Origin: Beroe ovata
Lineage: Eukaryota > Ctenophora > Nuda > Beroida > Beroidae
Length of the DNA: 20,070 nucleotides
Assembly (NCBI GenBank): GCA_946803715.1
Contig: CAMPET010000093.1
Span: forward strand, 12,077 to 32,146
Direction: 5' to 3'
The translations under genes were made by a program, and so were the position numbers. Positions 1-8,730 of this stretch are shown piece by piece. The first letter of the stretch is position 1, and each line of letters starts with the position of its first letter. The notes under the pieces are model-generated. The model had not been told where the DNA came from. It did no database searches and saw nothing but the letters and a program-made list of their open reading frames with translations.

Positions 1-480
1 TGGGAGTGTTTGTTGGATGGATGGCGGGTTGGTTTGTATTCGACAATTTTCTTTCACACATAAAGCTTGTAAAAACTTATTAATTTCTTGTCTTTTCACG
101 CGGCGGACGGATATTGCATGATCGGTGGACGAGAGTTTGTGGACGACAGTGTTCCTGATAAAAGATTGAAGAAAAGGTGAGATAACATCTCTCAATCAAT
201 CTTCATTCTTCTCCCATATTGCCCAAAATTGTAATATCACTAACCTAATGTTTTCATATTAGCTTAGGTGAACGGGGGCGAGCGAGGATTCGAGACAAAA
301 CGGGCTCCTAGGATTATAAAGATAAGTTTTTGATTGATTATTATTCTGCTTTCCTTTTTCAATTATTTTTTAACTTAACCATTTTCATTTGATTTATTTA
401 ATTCTCATTTTCGAGGCTTTGTCAGCCAGGTTTAACATAGGATCATAGCACGTCACTCGACTTCACACCTCAAAATGATT
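1..480 (+). repeat. Repeat module A, copy 1
   Basis: The first 50 bases are GT-rich and match the simple repeat at about 2790-2870. From about 100 to 480 the sequence is a diverged copy of 3650-4030: same block order, with scattered substitutions and small indels. The block at 108-174 ends in a donor-like AAAAG|GTGAGA and can be read as AADGYCMIGGREFVDDSV; the same frame in copy 2 reads AVDGYCMISGRKLVDDSV. That could be a remnant of a coding exon. An acceptor-like TTTTCATATTAG follows at about 262. No full gene can be assembled. Confidence 0.6.
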
Positions 481-840
481 TAAATGAAAACTTGAAAAAC
501 CTAAAAGACTAAAATAAATACAAATAAAAAAATAAAAAAGACTAAAATAATACAAGTGAAATACATATAAGACAAAAATAAAAGCCTAAAACTTGAAATT
601 TAATAACAAATAACAAAAGCCCAAATATAAAACAAAAGTTTAAGAAACAAAAGTTTAATTCAAAATTTGGACACAATTCAAAATTTGGACACAAAAATCT
701 AAATTCAATTCAAAATTTGGGAAATTTGATAACCAATAAAACAAAATTAACATATAAAACACAAAGATATAAATTCAACTAATAAACAAACATAATAAAC
801 AATCAAAAACTCAAAATTACCTTCAATCACACATTTATCA
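481..840. repeat. A-rich low-complexity spacer
   Basis: This stretch is almost only A and T with short reiterations of AAAATAAA, CAAAATTTGG and similar words. From about 650 onward it is nearly identical to 2877-3055. No coding potential is seen on either strand. Confidence 0.75.
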
Positions 841-1010
841 CTCACTCGTCATAGGCAGGGATCAGCAGGTTTATCTTTCTTTTTGAATCATTATTTTATG
901 AACTTTTCTTATACTTGTTTGATACAAACCCTTTTAAATGTATTCCTACCATTGAAATATCAGAATCTGTGGCTGTAATGTCCCTCAGAATTGGTCGGTG
1001 CGAGAAACAC
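841..1010 (+). repeat. Repeat module B, copy 1
   Basis: It begins near ATAGGCAGGGATCAGCAG and runs through a conserved block AGAATCTGTGGCTGT followed by CCCTCAG. Copy 2 lies at about 3060-3215 and is nearly identical. A more diverged copy 3 lies at about 4960-5345. In copies 1 and 2 the block has an in-frame TAA where copy 3 is open, so if this was once an exon, copies 1 and 2 are broken. Confidence 0.65.
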
Positions 1011-2520
1011 ATCTACAGATAGTGGAGACAGTTAGTGGACACATCTACAGATAGTGGAGACAGTTAGTGGACACACCTACAGATAGTGGAGACAGTTAGT
1101 GGACAGCAGCTTATTTCTTCGTCTCGAGTTGCATGGTTTGTATGAAGACAGAAGAGGAAAACAGGTGGGATAACTTTCTTCTCAAATGATGCTCAATCAA
1201 AAGTCAATGTCCCAAATCTAACTTCTTGTCTTTTCATAACGCGGTGGACGGTAGTGGACACATCTACAGATAGTGGAGACAGTTAGTGGACACATCTACA
1301 GATAGTGGAGACAGTTTGTGGACAGCAGCTTATTTCTTCGTCTCGAGTTAGTTGGTTTGTATGAAGACAGAAGAGGAAAACAGGTGGGACAACTTTCCTC
1401 TCAAATGATGCTCAATCAAAATTCAATGTCCCAAATCTAACTTCTTGTCTTTTCATAACGCGGTGGACGGTAGTGGACACATCTACAGATAGTGGAGACA
1501 GTTAGTGGACAGCAGCTTATTTCTTCGTCTCGAGTTAGTTGGTTTGTATGAAGACAGAAGAGGAAAACAGGTGGGACAACTTTCCTCTCAAATGATGCTC
1601 AATCAAAATTCAATGTCCCAAATCTAACTTCTTGTCTTTTCATAACGCGGTGGACGGTAGTGGACACATCTACAGATAGTGGAGACAGTTAGTGGACAGC
1701 AGCTTATTTCTTCGTCTCGAGTTGGATGGTTTGTATGAAGACAGAAGAGGAAAACAGGTGGGACAACTTTCCTCTCAAATGATGCTCAATCAAAATTCAA
1801 TGTCCCAAATCTAACTTCTTGTCTTTTCATAACGCGGTGGACGGTAGTGGACACATCTACAGATAGTGGAGACAGTTAGTGGACAGCAGCTTATTTCTTC
1901 GTCTCGAGTTGGATGGTTTGTATGAAGACAGAAGAGGAAAACAGGTGGGAAAACTTTCCTCTCAAATAATGCTCCATCCAAATTCAATGTCCCAAATCTA
2001 ACTTCTTGTCTTTTCATAACGCGGTGGACGGTAGTGGACACATCTACAGATAGTGGAGACAGTTAGTGGACACATCTACAGATAGTGGAGACAGTTAGTG
2101 GACACATCTACAGATAGTGGAGACAGTTAGTGGACAGCAGCTTATTTCTTCGTCTCGAGTTGGATGGTTTGTATGAAGACAGAAGAGGAAAAAAGGTGGG
2201 ACAAATTTCTTCTCAAATGATGCTCCTTGAAAGGTCAATGTCCCTAGTCTAACTTCTTGTCTTTTCATAACGCGGTGGACGGTAGTGGACACATCTACAG
2301 ATAGTGGAGACAGTTAGTGGACAGCAGCTTATTTCTTCGTGTCGAGTTGGATGGTTTGTATAAAGACAGAAGAGGAAAACAGGTGGGACAACTTTCTTCT
2401 CAAATAATGCTCCATCCAAATTCAATGTCCCAAATCTAACTTCTTTTCTTTTCATAACGCGGTGGACGGCAGTGGACACACCTACAGATAGTGGAGACAG
2501 TTAGTGGACAGCAGGAAGAA
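1010..2520 (+). repeat. 187-bp satellite array with nested 32-bp minisatellite
   Basis: The landmark GCGGTGGACGG recurs at 1241, 1460, 1647, 1834, 2021, 2272 and 2459, spacings of 219, 187, 187, 187, 251 and 187. The basic unit is therefore 187 bp, and the longer intervals are 187+32 and 187+64. The extra length is a 32-bp repeat built on GTGGACACATCTACAGATAG, present one to three times per unit. Each unit also has a donor-like GAAAACAG|GTGGGA and a T-rich stretch before the next minisatellite, so it resembles an exon plus short intron. Since 187 is not a multiple of 3, the array cannot be one continuous reading frame. Confidence 0.95.
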
Positions 2521-2579
2521 AGGTAGGACAACTTTTCTCTTAAATAATGCTCCATGAAACTTCAATGTCTAACATTTAA

Positions 2580-2874
2580 CTTCTTGTCTTTTCATAATGC
2601 TGCAGTGGGATGGTTTGTGTGATGTTTTGTTAGATAATTAGTTGTATGGTTTGTAAAATAGTTTGTGAAATAGTTAGTTGTATGGTTTGTTATATGGTTT
2701 GTAAAATAGTTTGTAAAATAGTCTGTTAATGGGAATGTTCTTGGGAGTGTTAGTTAGATAGTGTATGGGATGAATGCGGGATGGTTGTGGGAGTTTTTAT
2801 GGGAGTGTTTGTTTGATGGTTGGCGGGATGGTATGTTTGTGGGAGTGTTTGTTTGATGGTTGGCGGGATGGTTG
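2580..2874 (+). repeat. GT-rich degenerate simple repeat
   Basis: Degenerate copies of GGTTTGTAAAATAGTTTGT lie in the first half. The second half has a repeat built on GGGAGTGTTTGTTTGATGG and TTGGCGGGATGG. The start of the window (1-40) is a related copy, so this GT-rich block probably separates larger repeat modules. It stops abruptly at the N at 2875. Confidence 0.8.
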
Positions 2875-2875
2875 N
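2875..2875. other. Ambiguous base, probable assembly join
   Basis: A single N sits exactly where GT-rich repeat changes to the A-rich sequence that also occurs at about 652. The abrupt change at the N suggests two contigs or repeat copies were joined here. Copy number and distances in 1-5300 should be read with that in mind. Confidence 0.8.
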
Positions 2876-3215
2876 AACAAAAGTTTAATTCAAAATTTGG
2901 ACACAAAAATCTAAATTTAATTCAAAATTTGGGAAATTTGATAACCAATAAAATCAAAATTAACATTAAAAACACAAAGATATAAATTCAACTAACAAAC
3001 AAACATAATAAACAATCAAAAACTCAAAATTACCTTCAATCACACATTTATCACTCACTCGTCATAGGCAGGGATCAGCAGGTTTATCTTTCTTTTTGAA
3101 TTATTATTTTATGAACTTTTCTTATACTTGTTTAATACAAACCCTTTTAAATGTATTCCTACCATTGAAATATCAGAATCTGTGGCTGTAATGTCCCTCA
3201 GAATTGGTCGGTGAG
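2876..3215 (+). repeat. A-rich spacer plus module B, copy 2
   Basis: This is a nearly perfect copy of about 652-1010, with only a handful of substitutions and small indels. The near-identity means a recent duplication, ongoing homogenisation, or an assembly duplicate. Confidence 0.85.
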
Positions 3216-3665
3216 AGAAACACATCTACAGATAGTGGAGACAGTTAGTGGACACACCTACAGATAGTGGAGACAGTTAGTGGACACATCTACAGATAGT
3301 GGAGACAGTAAGTGGACAGCAGCTTATTTCTTCGTCTCGAGTTGCATGGTTTGTATGAAGACAGAAGAGGAAAACAGGTGGGACAACTTTCCTCTCAAAT
3401 GATCCTCAATCAAAATTCAATGTCCCTAGTCTAACTTCTTGTCTTTTCATAACGCGGTGGACGGTAGTGGACACACCTACAGATAGTGGAGACAGTTAGT
3501 GGACACATCTGCAGATAGTGGAGACAGTGGACAGCAGCTCATTTCTTCGTCTCGAGTTGGATGGTTTGTATGAAGACAGAAGAGGAAAACAGGTGGGACA
3601 ACCTTTCTCTCAAATGATACTCCATCAATATTCAATTCCCAAATCTAACTTATCGTCTTTTCATA
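3215..3665 (+). repeat. 187-bp satellite, second array
   Basis: Three 32-bp copies are followed by one full 187-type unit, two more 32-bp copies (the last truncated by a few bases) and one further unit. GCGGTGGACGG is at about 3456, and the next GCGGTGGACGG, at about 3667, leads into module A. A 73-codon open frame at 3518-3739 arises because the last unit lost one base; other copies of the same sequence contain stops, so it is not called as a gene. Confidence 0.9.
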
Positions 3666-4030
3666 ATGCGGTGGACGGATATTGCATGATCAGTGGACGT
3701 AAGTTGGTGGACGACAGTGTGAAAACTGAAGAAAGGTGAGATAACATCTTCAATCAATCCTCTCCCATGCCCGAATTCTCAATTTTCGCAACCTTACGTT
3801 TTCATATCAGCGTAGGTGATGCACGTTAGACGGGTGGAAGCGAGGAGTCGAGACTAAACGGGCTGTCCCAGGATTATAAAGATAAGTTTCCGATTGATTA
3901 TTTGTCTGCTTCCCTTTTCTAATTATTTTCCTAACTAACCCATTTTCTTTTGTTTTATTTTAATCTCATTTACGGAGTTTTGTTAGCCGGGTTGAGCATA
4001 GGATCACAGCACGTCACTCAACATGCACCA
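3650..4030 (+). repeat. Repeat module A, copy 2
   Basis: It is homologous to 100-480. It holds an exon-like block ending GAAGAAAG|GTGAGA at about 3736 and an acceptor-like TTTTCATATCAG at about 3810, then a block with GATTATAAAGATAAG shared with copy 1. The donor context here (GTGAGATAACATC) resembles the one in each satellite unit (GTGGGACAACTTT), which suggests the satellite arose from amplification of this kind of exon-intron segment. Confidence 0.65.
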
Positions 4031-4960
4031 CAAAAGAAACGACCAAGATAAAATGTAAATGGTACAGAAATGATATAAATTATAGATAAAACAAATTATA
4101 GATAAAATAAATAATAAGTATTATGATACTTCATAAACGAGTAATAATTAATTAACAAAATAATGCAACTAATAAAACAATTAATAAAAAACAAATTTCA
4201 AATGAAAAATTGATAGAATAAAACAACAAATTAAATGAGAATTAAATTAAAATTGATTACAAAATTGAAAAACAATTGAGAAACAATTAAATAACAAATA
4301 ACAGAAACAAAAATTGAAAACAAAAATTAAACAAATGAAATGTCCATAAAATAAAACAATAAATTATATGAAAATTAAGTTAAAATTAAATTAAAATTAA
4401 ATAAAAATAAAAATTTAATTACAATTAAAAAACAAAAATAAAAAACGAAACGAAATCAAAAACAAAAGCAAAAGTTAAACCTTATGAAATATTAATAAAA
4501 TGAAACAATAAATTAAATGAGAATTAAATTGAAATCAATTAAAATTTAAATAGAAATTAAAATTGAGTAACAAATAAACAACAAAAAACAAAAATTAAAA
4601 GCAAAAGCAAAAGTTAAAACTTATGAAATATTAATAAAATGAAACAATAAATTAAATAAGAATTGGATTGAAATGAATCAAAAAAATTTAAAAAAAATAA
4701 ATGAAAAGGAATTAAAAATTTAGTAAAAATTAAACGAAAATTAAACGAAAATTAAAATTAAATAACAAAAAACCAATAACAAAAATTAAAAACGAAAAAA
4801 ATATAAACTTAATTCAAAATTTGGGAAATTTAATAACCGAAAAACGTAATTGAAAAACCAAAATACAAATTTAGAACATTTGAAATTCAAATTCAACTAA
4901 AAGGATCATGAACAACAACCAAAAATTCAGTATAACCCTCATTGACACACTGATCACTCA
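4031..4960. repeat. A-rich low-complexity region
   Basis: About 930 bases of A-rich sequence with loosely repeated words such as AAATTAAA, AACAAAAATTAAA and ATGAAATATTAATAAAATG. The ATGAAATATTAATAAAATGA phrase occurs twice, about 140 bp apart. No ORF, RNA gene or splice structure is visible. Confidence 0.75.
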
Positions 4961-5303
4961 CCAATCATATAGTAAGAGAGGAGCAGGTTTTTGGGGATAC
5001 TATTTTATTTTATTTTCTTATTTTTTATCTTTGTTTAATACTTGACTTAACACTTTACTTTTCAGGTGAGACGCCCAACGTCTCACATTTTCTTACTTCC
5101 TTAAATTTTTATTGGATCTCTTTCGATCGTGGGGGTCACAACAATATAGCCAGAGTCACTGAAAGTTTCCAATTAGAATAAACTATTGCAATTTCAGCTG
5201 TCCGGTATCAAACAAAGCCTAAGTTTGATAGCATAGCTCGACTTCGCATACATGTTTTAAACTGTCACCCTTTTTTTAATTTCCCCTACTATTGTAGTAT
5301 CAG
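4961..5303 (+). repeat. Repeat module B, copy 3 (diverged)
   Basis: This stretch aligns loosely with module B: GAGCAGGTTTTTG near 4979 corresponds to the TCAGCAGGTTTATC of copies 1 and 2, and the ACTATTGTAGTATCAG at the end corresponds to ACCATTGAAATATCAG. It contains extra sequence not found in the other copies, including a short palindromic GAGACGCCCAACGTCTC at about 5068. It probably serves as intron or upstream sequence for the exon-like chain that follows. Confidence 0.5.
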
Positions 5304-5454
5304 AATCTGTGGCTGTTTTATCCCTCAGATATTGAATTTATCGGTGCGGTAGACAGAGTGAGCTGGGAGGAAACATGCACGTTTACACTCGAAGATGCTA
5401 GCGGTAAGTCAGCCGATCACTCACACCTGAAACTTCGTGTCAGACTTCTCATCT

Positions 5455-5515
5455 CAATCTAACTTAATTATATTAAGTTCAATCTAACTTAATTATATTA
5501 AGTTCAATCTAATTC
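5455..5515. repeat. 25-bp tandem repeat, 2.4 copies, in an intron
   Basis: The unit starts CAATCTAACTTAATTATATT and occurs at 5455 and 5480, with a partial copy at 5505. Each copy contains CTTAAT-TAT-ATTAAG, a small perfect hairpin, and a CTAAC that could act as a branch point for the acceptor at 5522. Confidence 0.85.
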
Positions 5516-5823
5516 ATTGCAGCTTTCTATTTCACGAGACGGATCGAGAATAAATAGCTGACAATGGCTCGGGCTACTCGTAGCTACTGAAGACGGTCAG
5601 TTGAGTTCCTCATCCCTGTGTTTTTTCTGAATCTGAATCAACAGATTCTATCTATCTCTGACTGCCTATCTTTTCAGATCGCAAGACACCAGCAAAACGC
5701 TTGCGCTTGGTTGAACCAGGAATCTTGGACTGCTTCATCAAACAAACGACGTGAGTGCAACTGAATCACGTCTTGGATCTTAATGATTTTGAATCATTTT
5801 TGCTAATTCTTACAATTCTTCAG

Positions 5824-6204
5824 ATTCGGAAGGAATACAAAAAGGAGAGGGAAGGAGAAGCGGGGTATGCGCTGAGATTAGGCATTGAGAGAGTGCCAGC
5901 CAACTGGTAAGTTCAGATCATGGTCCATTCGATGAGATGAGTACCTATTATCTGACCCTCTTTCCTTCATTTTTCGTCACTATTATCACTTCTTCAGATT
6001 CACTGCAAAAAGGAGCAAAAACCGCTGCATGGATAAGGAACGGAAAAGCGGGGCATGCGCAAAGATCAGGCAGTGTGTGAGTGCCAGCGAACTGGATTTT
6101 TGAACTGGTAAGTTCAGATCAAGCTCAATGAGATCAATTGTAGTATCTTATGCGTGATCATTCCTTTTTCCTCCATATTATCCTCACTCTTACCACTTCT
6201 TCAG
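5824..6204 (+). repeat. Tandemly duplicated exon-intron unit
   Basis: The exon-like blocks 5824-5906 and 5998-6107 share a core (AAGCGGGG, ATGCGC, GTGCCAGC, AACTG), and the following introns both begin GTAAGTTCAGATCA and end in a pyrimidine-rich CACTTCTTCAG. The third block at 6205 starts ATTCACT like the second. The unit has been duplicated with its splice sites intact. Confidence 0.75.
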
Positions 6205-6402
6205 ATTCACTCCTGTTGTTGAAGGGAAAGAGAGGATGGAAATAAACGGGCAATGATGAGAAACGGATCCCAACATCTCGACACTCGGATACGATAGATA
6301 CGGAAAGACATAAGATACCGAGACGACTGCTGTTTTACCAGGAACCAAATGCCAGGAACCAAATGCCAATAATGGACGCTCATTCTGTGGACAATAGAAA
6401 TG

Positions 6403-6408
6403 AATAAA
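6403..6408 (+). terminator. Polyadenylation signal AATAAA
   Basis: A canonical AATAAA closes the last exon-like block of the upstream chain. It is followed within 20-60 bases by T-rich sequence. It fits a + strand transcript ending near 6425, but no transcript evidence is available here. Confidence 0.45.
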
Positions 6409-6425
6409 TCTGGGACAGAAACTTG

Positions 6426-6780
6426 TTTATGTTAATCATGATTTGCGAAAGTTAGATAAGTTTTGAAGGAAGAAAATTGTGATAGTAGCTATCTTTAGTT
6501 GTAATAGACTTTGAAATGTGTGTTCTCAAGTTTAAAATGAGTGTAGTTTTGGTGTCATCAAGTAATGATTTATATGTATCTAACGTGATATTTCAATTAA
6601 CCGGTAACGATTTTCGGTGATAAGTTTAATAAGTTCACTGGAATAACCGCTTGTTGACTATCATTTATATCATTAAATTCAAACTCCAATGTCTGAAATA
6701 ATCACTTGTTTTCCTTCGTTAATCGCTTCAAATCACGAATTTCCACTTATATAATTGCCCATTTGTCGATACACCTACTA
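6426..6780. other. Intergenic, nothing recognised
   Basis: Plain AT-rich sequence without repeats, splice structure or coding bias that I can support. It separates the exon-like chain from the CRE cluster. Confidence 0.6.
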
Positions 6781-6786
6781 CCAAAA

Positions 6787-6856
6787 TGACGTAGTCAAGG
6801 CACCCAAAATCAGCTGCAAAATGACGTCAGCAAGGATCTACACCAGGATGACGTCA
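6787..6856. promoter_or_regulatory. CRE/ATF site cluster
   Basis: TGACGTCA, the perfect palindromic cAMP-response element, occurs at 6822-6829 and 6849-6856, with a third related TGACGTAG at 6787-6794. Each sits in a similar context (AAAATGACGT, AAAATGACGT, GGATGACGT), so the cluster may be a short degenerate repeat. CREB/ATF/AP-1 family proteins bind such sites. It lies about 1.45 kb upstream of the SRF start and could serve SRF or an unseen promoter in the CG-rich block that follows. Confidence 0.55.
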
Positions 6857-7452
6857 TCATAGCAAGCTCCGCGCTTGCAAATTTTACATGTGTTTTAAAT
6901 GTCCGCGTTGGTTGTTATCCAGTGCCGAAAACAAAATTTTCTGCTGTATACGCTACGATAATATCGAATTTAGTGCGCGGCGCGTCTCGACGCAACGGTT
7001 ATCAGCGTTGCCGGATATTATCTGTCCACTGTCAGTGTCTCCTGCGCGCGGCGCGCTGTTTCAGAAAGAGGCTGTTCAGCAATTAGTTTCTTGTCTGGCG
7101 ATGCTAGACCGCTGATGCAAGCCGCGAAGCGTCTTGCGTCTGAGAATAAGTTTGCGCCGCGCGCGCGCAAAACGAAATTCTCGACAGCACAGCAGACAGG
7201 GTCTATCAGTATCATTGATCGACAATTAGTTTCTAAAACTTTCGAGTAATCGATCGACGATCAAAGCGAAGCGCGCGCCGCAATGACATGATGCAATGCC
7301 ATGCTATAAACTTATCAGCTGTTATGGAAATGCTGCACTGCAACTGATTTGTATGCCGCGATATTGCCGGATGTTATCTGTCCACTGTTTCTTGCCGGGC
7401 CGCGCCGCGCGCGCATGGCGTCACCAGTCACGCAGCGCAAGAACGCGCACTT

Positions 7453-7555
7453 GCATTGTCAGATTTTATCTGACCTCAGTTTCTCGCGCGCGGCGCGCGC
7501 GCCTTCATGAAGGCGCGCTCGCGCGAGAAACAGGTCAGGTAACATCTGACAACGC
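7453..7555. repeat. 103-bp imperfect palindrome
   Basis: The left arm reads GCATTGTCAGATTTTATCTG, then ACCTCAGTTTCTCGCGCG. The reverse complement of the right arm reads GCGTTGTCAGATGTTACCTG, then ACCTGTTTCTCGCGCG. The centre is the perfect palindrome CCTTCATGAAGG. Arms match over roughly 48 bases with few differences and small indels, so the single strand should form a long hairpin. Confidence 0.85.
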
Positions 7556-7670
7556 TTGCAAGCATGCTCCTCACTTTACTCTGCAATCTGCAGCATGCGA
7601 CGTGTGCGTTGTCGGATGTTATGTTATCTGTCCACTGTTTCTAGCGCGCGCCACAAATGGAAGGGGTAGT

Positions 7671-7764
7671 CCTTGTAGGATTTCACCCTACCCTTGCTGG
7701 CGGGATTTTATCCCTGGCGGATTGAAAATCGCGCGCACCGACGGTAGGGTAAAATCCTACAAGG
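7671..7764. repeat. 21-bp inverted repeat with 52-bp loop
   Basis: CCTTGTAGGATTTCACCCTA plus C at 7671-7691 is matched in reverse complement by 7744-7764 with one difference. The phrase GGTAGTCC also flanks the element directly at both ends (about 7664 and 7764). This could be the terminal structure of a very small element nested in the CG-rich block. Confidence 0.8.
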
Positions 7765-7830
7765 GTAGTCCTGAAATACGAATTGAGCTCCGTGAGTCCG
7801 TCGAGCCGCGCGCATGATCGATTGATCGAG

Positions 7831-8298
7831 GTTATCATACTATTTATCCAACGCGAAATAGAATCACGCTACGATTTCCGTGGTAGCCAATAAATTGCCT
7901 TATGTGGCCTATGCTCACTACCATTTAGCGTGTTCACCGTTGCTATTGCAAATATCTGTTGCAGGTTATAAAGGTGCAATTTATTTTGTTTGACACAATA
8001 ATGCGTTAGCAACAATTCTTGATATCCAAAGTTCTGGAACGATTTATCTGTTTTAATGAGCCTTGGCCACTTATTTTTTCTTAAGTTTAACGATTCTGAC
8101 TCAAGTTGCAAAATATTTTGTAGGTAACCAGTAATAAAATGCTTCTTCCGAGGGTGACAAATTAAGCCATATAAGGAGAATATTACATTACCGTAAAAGG
8201 TTATTAGATCCTTGCTTCGCCTTACTAGGTCACCACGTGTATTTAACTGCCTTTTGTGGTATTTACTACCGAAAACACAACTAACTTTCGTCTGGACA
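7831..8298 (+). promoter_or_regulatory. SRF upstream region with CArG box
   Basis: A perfect CArG box CCATATAAGG lies at 8167-8176, 123 bp upstream of the SRF start codon; its core can also act as a TATA-like element. One-mismatch CArG-like sites CCTTATGTGG (7898-7907) and CCTTTTGTGG (8250-8259) flank it, and a CACGTG E-box is at 8234-8239. SRF promoters in vertebrates are known to be autoregulated through CArG boxes; that it applies here is inference. The transcription start is not known. Minus-strand open sequence at 7869-8111 shows no recognisable domain. Confidence 0.55.
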
Positions 8299-8730
8299 AT
8301 GTCAGATACTATGGAGCTGGGTCGGTCCAGTCCAGAAATGGTGCGATCAAGCCCTTCGGAGTTTCAGCCGCACAAGAAACACTGCCCCTCCCCCCGCAAA
8401 TCATCGCAGTCAAAGACCAAGGAAAAGAAGATCGACAAGAATCTGTACAGGGAGGACGTTATGCAGCAGCAGCAACAGCACAGACAACACATGGAGCCCA
8501 TGAACATCCCTCTTGCAACCCAGGGAATCTCGCCATCGGCCATGCCCTCCCACCCGGGGGAACATCTCGGCCCGCCATCGCCAATGTCCCGACACCGGCC
8601 TGCGCCCGGCGTGGCGCCCGGGAGTGACAAGAAGACGAGGGGTAGAGTGCGGATAAGGATGGAGTTTATTTCCAACAAGTTGAGACGGTACACAACCTTC
8701 AGCAAGAGAAAGACTGGGATCATGAAGAAG
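8299..8730 (+). CDS. SRF: SRF coding exon 1
   Basis: Residues 1-144. It begins MSDTMELGRSSPEMV. The N-terminal region is rich in S, P, K and H with a short Q run (MQQQQQHRQHM at about 55-65). A basic stretch (KKTRGRVRIR) leads into the MADS domain, and the exon ends exactly after TGIMKK with donor GTAAGA, a phase 0 junction. The frame stays open upstream to about 8212 but without an ATG, and that sequence does not look like SRF. Confidence 0.95.

Larger units (their letters stand above)
5304..6425 (+). pseudogene. Chain of six exon-like blocks ending in AATAAA; spliced transcript, non-coding or decayed
   Basis: Blocks with splice-like borders: 5304-5403 (donor GTAAGT), 5523-5595 (GTCAGT), 5688-5750 (GTGAGT), 5824-5906 (GTAAGT), 5998-6107 (GTAAGT), and 6205 to about 6425. 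Acceptors such as TTTTCAG and CTTCTTCAG precede them; introns are about 70-120 nt. The first block is open: NLWLFYPSDIEFIGAVDRV, then SWEETCTFTLEDAS. Spliced to the second block it continues AFYFTRRIENK and meets TAG. The peptide faintly resembles an OB-fold strand pattern, but that is only a guess. Later blocks have stops in all joined frames I tried. No initiating ATG was found. It could be an RNA gene, the end of a broken gene, or a 3' UTR with introns. Confidence 0.4.
6880..7830. repeat. CG-rich block of inverted repeats, possible fold-back element
   Basis: Composition changes sharply to runs of GCGCGC with many CpG dinucleotides, unlike flanking DNA. A 23-base phrase containing GGATNTTATCTGTCCACTGT occurs at 7010, 7366 and (with a 5-bp insertion) 7611, each time followed within about 30 bases by GCGCGC-type sequence. 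Two large inverted repeats lie inside. A 173-codon open frame at 7296-7817 runs through these palindromes and has no protein-like features. A CpG-island promoter is the alternative reading, but the palindromes favour a non-autonomous fold-back or MITE-like element. No flanking target duplication was recognised. Confidence 0.5.

Noticed and set aside
1811-2479. Three related minus-strand open frames of 65-76 codons
   Set aside because: They are the same satellite unit read backwards. The unit length (187) shifts frame each time, and they exist only because the repeat lacks stops in that frame.
3518-3739. 73-codon + strand open frame across satellite and module A
   Set aside because: Open only through a one-base loss in one repeat unit; the same sequence in sister units has stops. 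It also runs straight across a donor-like site.
6888-7215. Short open frames on both strands near the start of the CG-rich block
   Set aside because: Same reason: low stop density in CG-rich sequence and no protein-like features.
7296-7817. 173-codon open frame in the CG-rich block
   Set aside because: It spans two large palindromes, is dominated by GCGCGC-derived Arg/Ala, and has no domain or hydrophobic pattern. CG-rich sequence has few stops by composition.
7869-8111. 80-codon minus-strand open frame upstream of SRF
   Set aside because: No recognisable domain, no splice or promoter support, and it lies in the probable SRF promoter region.
8212-8298. N-terminal extension of SRF to 8212
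   Set aside because: The frame is open but the only upstream initiator would be TTG; the first ATG is at 8299 with A at -3, and the extension does not look like SRF.
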